This document shows, in pieces, positions 26,366 to 38,800 of a DNA stretch of 64,000 bases. The stretch spans positions 5,765,634 to 5,829,633 of the forward strand of contig JACAXG010000018.1 in NCBI GenBank assembly GCA_018881555.1, written 5' to 3'. Below the pieces are notes generated by a model. That model was not told where the DNA came from, did no database searches, and saw nothing but the letters and a program-made list of their open reading frames with translations. Numbering within the stretch: position 1 is the stretch's first letter; each line of letters opens with the position of its first letter. The DNA is from Amblyornis subalaris (Eukaryota > Chordata > Aves > Passeriformes > Ptilonorhynchidae). The translations under genes and the position numbers were made by a program.

Positions 26366-26371
26366 TTTATT
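26366..26371 (-). terminator. Candidate AATAAA polyadenylation signal for the 26,559-26,854 exon
   Basis: AATAAA on the minus strand lies about 190 bp after the stop codon of the candidate terminal exon. A GT-containing stretch follows within about 35 bp. This is consistent with a short 3' UTR, but AATAAA is common by chance in such AT-rich DNA. Confidence 0.35.
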
Positions 26372-26558
26372 GTTCATTGATAAAGATATCAATTAAGATA
26401 AATCTGAGAGGCTATCCCATACATTCCTCATTAGAAAACTAATCTTTTGATAATCATTCACTGCTCACAACTCTATATAGACCTATCCGTCAATCTTTTA
26501 AAATCTTAGTGTTTGCTTTTTAAATTTTCTTTACTTAGCTAAGTGATTCCTTTCAGAG

Positions 26559-26854
26559 TCACATCTCAGTTTGAAAAACAGCAATTAGTTTTTCCATGTA
26601 TCTTTTCTCCTTTACTTTCTTCTGACGGGGTTTCTCACAAATTTTATATGTGGTGATTTCATTTTGATCTTCTCGAAAAAGTGGAGACGTTAGCTCGGGA
26701 TCAGCCATGAGCTCATCTTCCCATGTCTCCCCACACTGATGAACATAGTTAAGTCTGATGTCCTTTGAACACTCATCAAACCTCAGACTAATTTTGTCTG
26801 AAGCTTTTTCAATATATCTTGCTTTATCTAAAATAGAGCATTCAGATTCTATTT
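26559..26854 (-). CDS. Candidate terminal coding exon, unknown protein
   Basis: On the minus strand the pyrimidine-rich CTCTTTTTTGTTGCTAG is a strong splice-acceptor match ending just before 26854. From there a frame of about 97 codons stays open to TGA at 26559. A second possible acceptor, CTCTATTTTAG, lies 27 bp further in and keeps the same frame. The peptide is charged, with Lys/Arg/Glu/Asp-rich segments, several Cys and Trp, and a basic KPRQKKVKEKR stretch near the end followed by a short hydrophobic tail. Codons look natural and retain several CpG, unusual for this neighbourhood. There are no transmembrane segments, and I recognise no domain. The frame remains open upstream of the acceptor, so an intronless retrocopy is an alternative. 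No upstream exons were identified, so this is the 3' end of a gene at most. Confidence 0.45.
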
Positions 26855-26859
26855 CTAGC

Positions 26860-27680
26860 AACAAAAAAGAGACCAACCCCTCCCTCTGCCCCCACTCTAT
26901 AGGTTTAAAAGCTATACAGAGTACAGAAGTTTGAAGGGAACGTAAGGAAATAAAAACACATTTTACTTGCATTATGCAAAATTAAGATACAGTTAGCTAT
27001 GAACAAAACTAGTGAAGAACCAGCTTAACAAAGTGCCTTCAGATAATTGTGTGAATAAGATTCTTCTGCCTTCTTTTAATTAATATTTGACTTTCCCCTA
27101 AAACACTGTTGCTAGTTTCCATTTGCAACATATAATCTGGTTGTCTCAAGCTCTCCTTTTTTAGATGTAACGGAAAGTTTTTGATTGTCTATCACTTTAT
27201 CTTCTGAAGTGTGTCCAAATCACGGATGGTGAATTTTCAAAAAATGGTTCTGAATGCATATACTGCAGTCTCATAAAGTGATGGAGTTTCTCCTTAAAGA
27301 TGTCTTAAGTTGTTTGCTGATGGAGATTTAGCTTGATTTTTCCAAGCTTTTTTTTTTTTTTAATAGGGAAAAGGAGTATTTTCACCTATTCCTAACTTAT
27401 TTTTCATAAATATTCTAACATATTTCTTCTGGGAATATGAGGAAAAAGTACAGAAAATGATCTCAATTGTACTGTGTAAAGCAAGTAAATTAATGCAATA
27501 AGTGGATTCATTCTGTGTTTGTATTGCTCAGCTAAGAACAGAGTGTACAGTTCTTATCGGTTAGTAACTCAACTTAAAATCATGCACAACTGTTTATTTT
27601 ATGTTATCTTTTTCTTGAAGTTTGAGACCTGTAATGAAGTGATTTAGAAAAGACTATGTGAGGGAAGCATCACGTGCTTA
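26860..27680. other. AT-rich non-coding stretch; possible intron
   Basis: This would be the last intron if the exon at 26559-26854 is real. A run of 14-15 T lies at about 27346-27361. Nothing else was recognised. Confidence 0.4.
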
Positions 27681-27683
27681 TTC

Positions 27684-27931
27684 TTTATTGCTGCATCGTA
27701 TAATACCAGGTCATTAATCATTAGTAGAAAGAGTAAAGGTCCCAATTTAGTGCCCGGGGGAGACATCTCCATTAATCGCTTGCCAATTGGAGGGGACACA
27801 ATTGACTTTAACCTGCTGGCTATGGTCCATAGGAAAAGCTCTGACCCATTTAATCAGCCTGGAATGTGTTCCATAACCTTTCAAGTTGGATCATTGAATG
27901 TCAAGTTCTGTCGAAGGCTTTATTTAGTCAA
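27684..27931 (-). mobile_element. Ancient LINE reverse-transcriptase fragment (not typical CR1)
   Basis: On the minus strand the order of reverse-transcriptase motifs is intact but split over frames by indels and stops. First comes a KAFDR motif (near 27917). Then comes IKWVRAF, followed by QQVKVN, a Trp and an INGD (GVPQG-like) stretch. After a frameshift comes PGTKLGPLLFLLMINDL (near 27690-27748). These correspond to finger and palm blocks of non-LTR retrotransposon polymerases up to just before the catalytic YxDD. The TKLGP..FLLMINDL wording differs from avian CR1, whose equivalent reads SVLGPVLFNIFISD. It recalls L2/L3/Crack-type LINEs, but the clade is inferred. The plus-strand open frame at 27750-27944 is the shadow of this fossil. 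Confidence 0.72.
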
Positions 27932-27944
27932 CCATGACTGGTAA

Positions 27945-30900
27945 CCTCCTTATCTTCTGCTTTTATTTGTCAGAGGTACAATAGTTTTATCAACACATAT
28001 GCAGTTATTTGGTTTTAAAGTTGCCAGGCTGTGTTCTGTCCAAATGGTTTAGAAAGTTTTACCCTGACTGTGTTGGCATCATAAGTTATGCACAGCCTCA
28101 ATGAAAAAGTGAAATTTGTAATGGCTTTCTTTTTCCTGTAATTTAATCTGCTCTGTGAATAGTCACCATATTTAGTGAGCTTCAGTCCACAATACCTTCC
28201 TCAGAGACCTGAGAAAGAGAGACAAAAGACTCACCTAGTTTTTGATACGCAGTGTATTTTTTTCCTTTTTTCTATCAACCACGGTATATGTTATCAAGGT
28301 ACCATTATTACTGTGTCATTGTTAGCAATGAAAAAATTCAGAAGTTCTGATGACACTGAATGACACTGTGAATCAAGATGTCTCTCTCATTAGTTGGATT
28401 TATTTCTTTTATTTCTGTGCACTTGCTTCATCTGTCATTTAAGGTCACCTAAGCCATTTTTTTTATGTTTTATGAAATGATCCTGTAATGTCTTCTGTTC
28501 TGGAAAGAGTAAATCAGAGTCCCTTCTGAGGGAAGTATTAACTTTGTATTTTGGTCTATTCACAAGTAGAAAATCAAGTGAAACTGCAGAATAGTGGTAG
28601 TCTCAACAATAAAACCTCTGTGTTTATTCTGTCTGATGAAACAGCTATCTGACATCTACAGCTACCTCATAAAATGGGACCAGATTGATGAGCTTAAGTT
28701 ATTCAGTGTTTCTCGGTTCTGTGATCATTTTGTTGTTTACAGCTGTGTAGGCAGTTTTCTTTTTCTCTTTTACTGTTTCTCTCATTCTCCATTTTTGCTG
28801 GGAAGGAATGCTTTATGTTTTCAACCTTTTCACTTTACAAATTGGTCTTTAAAATGCCTTGCTGCCTGGATGATAATAACAGGGAAATAATTTCTGTCTA
28901 ACTGTAGGTGCATTCATGAACCTGGCAAAGTGAGTGCAAGGAATAAACTGTACATTTAATTAGTGGCATTTCATTCCATTTTCTAAGTTAGGTTCAGCAT
29001 CAGTCTGTCATTAGAACTAAAAGGATGTATTTAAGAAACAGTATTGCAGCTCCTTTAAAAGATCCTTAATAGTTTTAAATAATAACAGCCTACGAATGTA
29101 TTAATGATAATGAGTAGGCAAAATGTTCTGTACAAAAAAAAGATCTGACAAGCATGAATGGTGACAGATGATGACCAGACTTTTCAAAATTTATGATCGT
29201 TACAATGTGAAAAAGTAATTATGAATAATAAAAATCTGTTGCAATAATTAGCTGTAATGAATGCTCATAGCAAGGTAAATGAACCAGAACAATTTAAGGT
29301 AATAACACACGATTTGCATTTTATACTTTGTCAGAACATTTTATCATTATACAAGTCAGCAATATATTCTTATATAACCACAATTTTCAACATTTAGCCA
29401 TGCACCTCATGTTCAAGTCTGTGGCTAAGCTGTGAGCTGTACAAAACCAAAAATGATAATAAGAATTAATTACTTTATTAAGGCAAGATTTGTTAATTTA
29501 AAATAAATATTTTCATGTGAATGTTGGTTTTATACATACAGTAATAAACCATTTGTATTCTAGGACTTTTCCACATAATACTAAAACATTTATGGTGTGG
29601 GAAAGAGTCTGTCTAAGGTGTGAGTGTTTATTTTGTACAAACTAGGACACATCTGTGATGGTCTTGGTGAATATTCTACGTGCATTCATTCAAGCTGTTC
29701 ATCCCAAAAGTGAGACCTGTTTGGAACAGCCAGGTTCCACTTCTCCGAAACTGTGTTTTACATGTGAGAATGCACAAGTGCTCAGGGAACCCAGAGCCAG
29801 GCGATAGATTTGGAACTACTTTAAAGTTTGCAGATCTTTCTCTTTCAAATTCTTCCCAGCAGTGAGCCATGAATTTGAGTATGACAAAATTACAACTGTT
29901 TCTCACTGTTGGACCAGAGTAGTCACTCCTGGGTGGATTGTCATCACTAGCATTCAAAGTCACTTTTTTTCATTGCAGTGAACCTTTCCAAAGGGCTGTA
30001 ATTCATCGTTCCTTAGACATGTGATGTATCAGATACAGGGGCATCTCCACGATTTAAATTCTAAGTCTTCTTCGCTTGTACCATCAGTCTGCCAAAAGGC
30101 AAAGTTGGAGAGCTTGTTGAAGCCCAAGAGACAATTTGGCTCTCCTTTTGCTGTTCTGCTATTTTAAGAAAATGATTCTGAAATGATTGGACTGGTAATA
30201 CTTCTTAGCCTTGGCTAATTGCTAGTTTGCCAGAAATGCTGTTCACTCTTGCATAGCCAAACTATTTTTTGAAAAGTTTATTGCTAACTCCCTGCTATGA
30301 ATCTAGTTGTCCCCAGTTTTATCCTAAAGTTTTTGAGTTTTGCTACACTTTGCTGTTATACTCATGCTTTCTCATTCCTGAAAAAANTTATGGCAGTCAG
30401 CCAGCATCATTTCCAAATAAAATTGTGACCCAACTTTTGCTGAAGTCTGTGAAAGTCTGTCTGCTAACTATAAAGAGAACTTAATGAGAACTTCCAGAAA
30501 CATGTGTCGAAAAGGTCTTCTTCTTACCCACTGTTTGGACACAGAAGCTGTCCTGGAAGCTGCACTCAAGTTTGGTTTTGAGCTGTGTTTTCAACAGCTA
30601 CCTGGGACCTGAGGGAAGAATTTCTCAGCTTGAATTTTACAAGATGTCTTTGGAACAAACACCTTTGCCAAAGGCTTAAGAGTAATTTAAAATTTGATTT
30701 TATTAAAAGTACAAATAATAGATTTTATTTAATATCAGAGAATTAATAAATAGTATCATATAACCTTAGGGAGACTGGTATCATTGCATTTGGTGCAACC
30801 TTTTTTTCTGTTATCTGAATCATGTGTTAATGACTATATTTTCATACAAAAGAACTACAGGCTGATTCTTCCCTTAGATCACTTTTATACTCCATTGAAA

Positions 30901-31899
30901 ACAGGTTTTCCAGGTATATTGTCACCTGGGAAGGTTGTGCCATATGAATGAAACCTCAGGTAGAGACCTGAATAAACCCAGTCAAGACATCTGGGAGTCA
31001 GAGTCCTTTGTGGTGGGTTTGGGGTTTTTTTTATTACAGAAGTGTTTGGACAGTAGTACTGGCCCAATGGGACACATTTTAATTACTTGTTACTGTTTCT
31101 TCTTAATCTACTTCAAACAGAGTGCAGCGTAATAGTGAGCATATATAGTCCCAGCCCTTGTTCTGTGTGTGGATTTTTTTCCCTGTTAACTCTGAACAAC
31201 TTGTTTTTCTGGGTCAAATGAATTTCTAGATAGACCAAATACTTTCATGTATGACAAGGACAGTGGGACATCAAAACATATATACCCCAGGGAATGGCTT
31301 TAAACTTCTCCTTTTGATAATACTCTTCCTGACATGTTCAATGCATCCATCACATCAAAGCTTTAACTCTTTTTTTTTTTTTTTTTAAAGAAACCACTTA
31401 AGTATGTTTTTCTTAGAGAATGCATGGAGGTTGTTTAAATAATAATAATAAAAGAGAATTATACACTTTCAGAACACAAATTGCAATTTGCTTGAGCAGA
31501 TACATCTGTTATTTTTTTTCTAGTTCCTCAGAAATAGAAGTTTGTTGTGGAAGATGGTAATTTATTGTGAAAGTCTACAGAATGCAAAACACTTAAAACC
31601 AGTGGGTATAGATATATTAGAAACATTAAACTGGTCTCTGCTCTGGATTAGAGCATGTTAGAACCCGGAACAAGTCTACCCAGAACTAAGCTTTGAAGTG
31701 GTGCTTACTTGGGTGTCCTGTCTGTGCTAGGCATGACCCTACCCACACTTCCCCTTCCTCATAGATTTATTTTGAAGTAGAAGTCCTTGTTTATGACTGA
31801 GTAGAGCTTACGCATATACACTGCTCAAATCAAGAACAAGGACTGCAGATAAAGGGATCATTACTTTGCAAAGAAGCTTATAACTTCCTCAGGATTGCC
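27945..31899. other. AT-rich non-coding stretch, nothing recognised
   Basis: There is a T run at about 31371-31387 and an AAT trinucleotide run at about 31438-31452. Overlapping open frames on both strands at 29676-29963 and 30885-31132 show no domain. Confidence 0.5.
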
Positions 31900-32720
31900 C
31901 TTTTTATACTCTGAGTTGCCACACGCCTACTTTTGCAAGCTGGGGAGCAACCTATGAAGCCTGAGGGGCTACCGCACAGGTGAAGTAGCTCTGTAAGATG
32001 CTTGAAAAGCAAATGCATGGGGAAACTTTTTGCATGGAATAATTTTCAATGTTTAACAATTAGCCNGGCTCATCTTCTTTGTATTGTCTTGTTAATGAGT
32101 TACTTACACTGTTTCTTATTTTGTTCTCTTACACCCCTGTTGCCTATTTCTGTAACTGCATATGACTGTTAAGAGAGATGAATAAAGATTTTAATGCAGT
32201 TTGTAAAGCTCTGGTGGGAATGGACCCCTCTGTTCCCCCAGTGAGAGTCAGCCCTGCCTACAAGAAAGTCAGTATGACCCACTTGTTCAGCCGAGTCACA
32301 TGACCATTTCCACTACAGGAGTCCGGCACCAGCCCTTGAGCTTCTTCAGGCATGACAGGAGTGCTGCCTGCTTGGAGGAGCAGTAGGACCTGTACCACAG
32401 CTCTGACCTCAGCACCAGGGCAGGCGTCTGCCCATTCAGGGATGTGGGGCTTTCTTTCCGTGCACATTGGGATCCCTCAGGTTCTGCTTCGTTTAACACC
32501 CAGCGGGAGTGAAGAAGCAGGTTGTCTTGCCTCTCACAGGAGGGATTGCATGACCTTCGTGAGAAGCAGCTGCTGCTGGATCCCAATCCCTGCCAAGTTC
32601 AGGAGTAGCTCCTGACTTCAGGGCTGAGAATTGCACGCCCACGCTTTCCCATGCTCCACGCTGAACACGGTCAGGAGCGCATCGCTCGGGAGAAAAGAGG
32701 CCAAGGAACACTGCAAATAG
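31900..32720 (+). other. GC-rich patch preceded by AATAAA, possible LTR or exon relic
   Basis: From about 32200 to 32720 the base composition becomes clearly GC-rich, with scattered CpG, against an AT-rich background. A TTTATAC motif lies at about 31904 and an AATAAA at about 32180, which would fit an LTR with a downstream leader. No TG...CA boundary or duplication could be fixed. Several short frames are open on both strands (32258-32711) with no domain. It might be a retroviral relic, a non-coding exon or a regulatory island. Confidence 0.25.
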
Positions 32721-34749
32721 GGGTTTTCTCTGCAGGTTTTACACAGTATTGATTACAAGTGACCAGTGACTGTGACGAAATTAGGAAATCTAAGTTCAAT
32801 GTTATAAATAAATTCTCTTTCTTGAGTAATTTATGTTGAGAACACTTGCTACAGCGTTTCTTATGAATTTCTTCATAGAATCCATGCTGCAATACTTGAA
32901 AATGCTGTTTGAATATTTGAAGATAATAGGTTTTTAATAGCTTGACCCAGATTCAGAAATGCAGACTATATAGTTCGCTTCAGTCTGATGTATTTAAGTT
33001 GTTGCCCACAGAATCAGTGTTTTGACCAGTATTTCTCTTTACACTATAGATGTATGTTGCTTAGATGCACAGGAGTATGGAAGCTTGAAAAATTTCATAT
33101 TGTTTAGAGCAAAATTGCAGTTTGAAAAACAAAGGAGCTCTGCTACATTTATGTACAAACATCTGTGATGTTTTGTTGTATTTACAGCCTTTTATTTTTT
33201 GTTGTTTCAGCTTTATGACTGGTCTGAAAAGACATACAAACTTCATGAGATACTTTAAATGCAAACCACCAATTTAGATGCAGTCCTTAGTTCTACATGA
33301 CAACTCTGTGTTTTGTGGAATAATTTATGATTGTGTCACATCTTCTTTTCAGTAATGTTCCATATATTATGTTGTGAAGATCATGGGGGATGATTGGTGC
33401 TTGACGCATCTTATGGCATTATCTTACAATATGCAATCGCTCTATAAGCATTGAAATATTAAGACTCACAGTCTCAATTAAATCTTACCTTGCTGACAGA
33501 TATATTACTTTTTATTTTATTGAAATTTCTTGACACAACATTTAAAGCTTTGGTTAATCAGTTTAAGTGAAGTAGCAGCTCTCCAAGCTCCTTGGTGTAA
33601 GAAAGGCAGGAAGGAGATGATGAGAACTGACTCAGCACTGGCAGTCTGTCTAGGACAGTATATAAAACAGCAACTTACTGTCACTTTTTAAAGTGAGAAT
33701 TCTGAGTCCCTGCAGGCCAATGTGGGATTTACTACCTCCTGCAGAGGAAGGGAAAANCATCTGCTTCTTACAAGGTTGTGATTCATGCCGATTGTATTGG
33801 CTTTGGCGGGAACAGCTGAAAGGCAATATTTTGCCTCTGCAGATGGCAGGAGTGCCCACCTTTCTCTCTTTGGTCTGCACTACGAGCTGTATTTTTTATT
33901 TCTATGAATTAAGATACTTTTGGATGCCTAACCATTGTTTCTGCTAGGCACTGACATGACTAAAATCTTTTCTGATGATAAAGGTAATGAACTTACAGCT
34001 ACCAGACATCATAATATCTATTTTGTTCCCTAACTGACCCAAATCATACATTTGCAGAGATGCAATGAGAAAGAGAAGTATATAAACATTTTAGCCACTA
34101 TCTAATGCCTCTTTGCAGTGCTAATGATAGCAAATCTGTGGAAAAAAGGTGTGGCAATTGTTTTTGATATGAGAATTAATTTAAATATAAAGCAGTAAGA
34201 TTCTTCTTACCTTAGATTATCACATCTCATCTCATTATGTGCCTTTTATGAGACACCTGACTATGGAAACCAGTCTGGTCATAAGTTCATTCTGCAAAAC
34301 TTTCTGTTATCGACTCATCTTTTCAAAATGTCTAAGATTTGTGCTTTCTCTCTTCCTGCCTTAGATGTACATAGACGTTTTAAACAGGATATAACTTTTC
34401 CTTCCCATGCACAACAGATGAAACTATGTAACAGAGGAGGAAAAACGGAAATGCAGACTGTCAGTGTTATGCTTCATGAAATACTGGAAATTTATTTGAC
34501 ACCAAAGAACTCTCTGTGAGCTTGCAAGCTAAGTCTTTATTCCTGTAGGCCTGGAGCCCATGGGCTCTGTGAGAGCTAGGAGTCTGACTGCACACAACAG
34601 CTTTGCAAGGGACTTTCTGTTCCCTTTGTGTTATTCATTGCTACATCTATGGGAAGCCAAAGAGATCCAGAATCCCACTGGCACAAGAGTACTGCATTTT
34701 GTAGTTTAACCTGTGCTTTAATCCACATAACGCCTCGTTAGTCAGGCTT
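32721..34749. other. AT-rich non-coding stretch, nothing recognised
   Basis: No exon or transposon is recognisable. Antiparallel open frames at 33650-33947 carry an N and have no domain. Confidence 0.5.
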
Positions 34750-34830
34750 TATGGGTGTAATCCAGAGCCCGTTGATCTCAGTGGAAAATTGCCCGCCAGT
34801 TCCACTGGGCTTTTGATCACTGCCTANACA
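34750..34830. repeat. Imperfect hairpin, relic of a common amniote palindromic repeat
   Basis: The left arm (ATCCAGAGCCCGTTGATC..AGTGGA) and right arm (CCACTGGGCTTTTGATCA) are imperfect inverted copies around a short spacer. The wording resembles a palindromic sequence I recall as frequent in turtle, crocodile and bird DNA, in which the arms read close to ATCCAAAGCCCATTGAAGT. The identification is from memory, and the copy is diverged. Confidence 0.4.
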
Positions 34831-37800
34831 TGTGATGCTAATTTCACCTCTAAATCTTGTGCAAACCAGGTTTGTGACCGGCCTAATTTTTCAAGGTTAT
34901 ACATAACTAAAAGTTAAGTGAAAAAAATGTTTCCCCTGTGTACCTGAGACAAAATCCTGCCAAATCCAGCACAAAGTGGGAAGAAAAGCAGGAAAAGCAG
35001 GATGTGAATCTTCCTCCCGCCCTGCCCCACTTCTGAGTCTGGAGGACCGCTGTGCCATGGAGGCTCACAGACTTGGCTTCAACACCTAGCTGTGTTGTCT
35101 AGCTCCAAACTTGGCCTGGTCTCAGAAGTGTTTTTCCTCAGAACCATGGGTGCCTCCCACAGAGAGCTGAAGGGGATGGAAAGCTTAAGCAGTCCCACAG
35201 GGAACTTAAATCCTAATTCAGGAGTAACAAAAATTGATTCTTTGCAGCTGTGGAACAATTTTCTCTCCTGAATTGAGGGAAGAAAAGCTCAAGGAGTTCC
35301 AACATATTTCTAGGAGCCAAATTTTTCATTGTACTTGGAAATTTTTATTTGATCAGCAGCCTTGAGATATGAAGAGGATTATTCACCTCCCTTCCTTGTT
35401 TTGAGAACTAGCATAAATAATCCATTTAACAATAATGCTGTGCCTCCCAGTGTGCTTGTTTATTGTTAGACTTCTCCAACTTTCAGTGGGCTGGTGCACT
35501 CTGATTCCTGGCTGGATTTATGATGCAAATGTCAGACAGGAACTCTGTCCCTCTGTTTTCAAGCCAAATCTCTTTATTTTGACATTGGATTTGAATTATA
35601 CATTTGAATTATAATCTTTGGGAAATATTTGAAAATGTTAAAATTCTCTTGACATTTAAAACCGGGTTGGAGGTAAGCTCCAACCTGAAAGTTAGTTGTA
35701 AGTCCATAGGAATATCATTCNTGAATTGTTACTTTCACTGAATTTTCTCTAAGGGTCGTCATTTGGATTTTTGGCATGTATATCAAACACACAGCCATTC
35801 TTTCCTCACTCCGTAATGTCTTTTCACTTATTTTGTTCATATATTGTACCTTTCTTGACAAGAATCTGGGAATTCTTTGTAAGTAACAAGGCCCTCTTAC
35901 AGAAGTACATCAAACCATGGAACATGGTTAAAATATTGCAGGAATCAGAAGAAAAAGGCCTGTCTTCATCAATAAGACCTATAGGAATAAACGTAAAAAG
36001 AACTTGTCCCAAAAACTTTCACTGGGTTCTCAGTGTAGTACAACTCACCCAATCAAAATTAATATGTCAGACAATGGGCAGATTACAAATTAACAGATAG
36101 GTCTTCAAATGCAGTTGTTGCTGGGGATTCGAAAGCAACTGTGTGATTTCAAGACTACAGGCAAATGCAGGCTTCTAGTACAGCATGGCAGCTGAAGAGG
36201 AGGTACTATCCTTGGAAGCAGTTTATTAGTTTAAACCATCAAACCAACAATTTAGTTTAAGCTATTATTTGCTATTATTTAAAACTATTATTTAANTAAA
36301 CAGTTTGTTTTAAAGTAAAGTATGAACTTGGGTTATATTGCTTCTATACAGACACTGAGGTATGACCTATCCCAGGATTATTATTCCATCTCATAAGAGA
36401 CCAATAAATATCTTGCTAAATTAGGGAGCCTTCAAATAAGATCTACAGGAATAAGATTAAAAAAATATACCTGGCAATGAGAACTGTGAGAAACTAGATC
36501 TGTTGAGCTCAGACAGTGACAGTTAAGTAGGACCCTGCAGGGGTATCTGCAATCCAAGTGCAGGAGGTGCATAGACAAAATCACATCGCAGGAGATGGAT
36601 CTGTGCATCTCATCTGCAGTGGTAACGTAGGAGATAAAGTTGCATAGCTTCTCCAGTAAAGGAGAGCACAAGCTTGATAAAAGGAGCTGTATAGTCTAAC
36701 AATGAAGATAGGAAGAAATTAGTTGTTAGAAAGACATTGCAGCTATTAGTTCAGACAAGAAATGAGCCACTGGAGAGTAGCCCACCGAAATAATTCACCA
36801 GGCCTTGATGTGCGTTTTCCCTTACTTCAATTCCTTCTGTTTTGTTTTGTTTTGCTCCCCCCTCCATTAATTTGGATGTTTTTAAGAGTTATCTTCTACA
36901 TCACAAGAACTTGTTTTAAAAAGCCCNGTGTTCAAGACATCACGCTGGAGGAGTGTAACAGACATTCTGGATTTATTGTTTGTGAAAACACACTAGTCAT
37001 GTTTCTTGCAAGTCTGTTTTCAAGAGCCTTTGATGTAATGAGCATGTCATTGTCTGTCAGAAGTAAAAATTTTTGCATACAATGCATGTGTACAGATAGC
37101 AAAGACTCAAACCAACTCAGAGTTTTAATTTTCACGTGGCAGTTTGAGCATTCACTTCTAGAATATTAGCTTTTATTTTGGCAGGGTGTTCCCAAGTACC
37201 ATTAATTTCAATGAAGGTTGTAACTGTTCACTGTTGCTAAATTTGAAGTGGGGGTCGATTTGTCTTTTGTATCACGAGAAATGAATCATTGCACCTGAAT
37301 AATAATGAATAATGGTGTTGTATAAGTAAAGGAATACAGAAGTTCCAATACAAGAAGACTACAAGCCCTGGGCACATCCTCTGACCCCTTATTTTTGACA
37401 GGAATTGCCCACTTGCTATATATATCAGCAAAAAATTAGAATAATCTAAGAAAGGTATCTGAGGAAAAACACATAAATTTATCTTTGGTTTAAGAAATGT
37501 CAAAGCTTTTGGATGTTATGCAAAGTAAGAATACATTATAGNATAAGGTAGGATAAATTGGGTCATTGGACGACTTTTGCCTGAAACACTACAGAGTTTG
37601 GAGATAAAATAATAATTTTTGTTAGCTAATAAATCTTACATTTTGTACTGCTGTATTTTCTAGTTTGTCATTCATGTGACAGAGACATTATGAAATATCT
37701 CTGGAGAAGATTATTCATATGATATTTCAAGCTGGAGAAAAAGTGGGAAGGTGAAATCCTCTCAGTAAAGATTGAATGAATATTTTCTATCCAATTGTGT

Positions 37801-38689
37801 AGAATTCCACTGGTTTAAAAATAAAAATCAAGGTATGTGTCCAAAGTCAGATTGCTATAATCATGTGCACCTAAATCTGTCCCGAGTTACCATGATGAAA
37901 TCTATAATCAGAATAACATAGCAACATCTGAATGGATCCTTTCTATAAGTAAAAATGTTCCTGAATACTTCTGAAAATGAAAACCTGAAATCTTTATTTT
38001 ATTTCAGTCTTTTTCTTTCAATCTTTTGACTTTTAAGCATCACCAAAAAATATAGAGAAGAATTGTACATGTGACACTTAAATTCACACTTAGATAGGCA
38101 GTATTAAGAACAGGTATAATCTTCGTAAATAACACCTGGGGACAGATAATTACCAGTTACATTGATTTCCTTTCTCAGGAATTTAGTCACTGACATTAGT
38201 CAGAGATTTATAAAGGAATAAACAGTTCTGTATCAATAGATGTTGCAGATTTTTATAGAAAAGTTTAATTTCAGAATAAAGGGAGCTTTAGACTCCATTG
38301 TGCTGCTATGTTCTTTGCATGAAACCTTTACATATGTTGCTCATTCTGAGGCAAATGACAAATGATCTGTAAGCACTAGATCACTTTTCTGTTTTATTTC
38401 CAAGTACAGACAAAAAGTTTGTGAGGAGCTCAGATGATTTGGTCTCTGCAGATCTCCACTTACTATTTTCGTCATGGAGACCCAAATCCTGTGATATTTA
38501 TAGCACTCCCACTGGGGTTCTTGGACATATGTGCATATGCAGTTACAGTTGGGCACTTGGTCCATGCTTCCATTGAAAAGACACTGGGGAATGGTTTGAG
38601 AAACTGCTTCTACAGTGAGCTCAGCAGAGCTGTATTCTAGCCTCCAAGGAGTGCGTGGTTTGTACTGCCCTGTGTATCTCTGTAGCTGA
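34831..38689. other. Non-coding stretch, nothing firmly recognised
   Basis: The base composition is somewhat less AT-rich at 34950-35250. A short tandem CTATTATTT motif occurs three times at about 36262-36295. Open frames at 35771-36100 and 36762-37169 show no domain, and the second carries an N. Confidence 0.45.
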
Positions 38690-38800
38690 GAGCAGTCTAA
38701 ATAAACTCAGGAGCTGCTTTCAGGAATGGGATTTGAACCTATGTCTCCTTTGAGGGGGAAGTTCACTGCTGGAGGACAATANGGTGCTATAAAATTGTAT
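38690..38800 (-). mobile_element. tRNA-like SINE relic
   Basis: On the minus strand the sequence contains GGTTCAAATCC (38729-38739), a close match to the RNA polymerase III B box and the T-arm of tRNA genes. It is preceded by GGAGACATA and a further tRNA-like stretch. On the plus strand the surroundings (GGGATTTGAACCTATGTCTCC) resemble an old sauropsid tRNA-derived repeat I recall from turtle and crocodile DNA. The A box is not clear, and the copy cannot be a functional tRNA gene because no full cloverleaf is visible. The ends are approximate. Confidence 0.4.

Noticed and set aside
27750..27944. Plus-strand open frame
   Set aside because: It is the antisense shadow of the LINE reverse-transcriptase fossil, whose motifs read on the minus strand.
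38729..38739. Perfect-looking B box considered as a tRNA gene
   Set aside because: No A box at the right distance and no acceptor, D or anticodon stems can be formed. A SINE relic is more likely.
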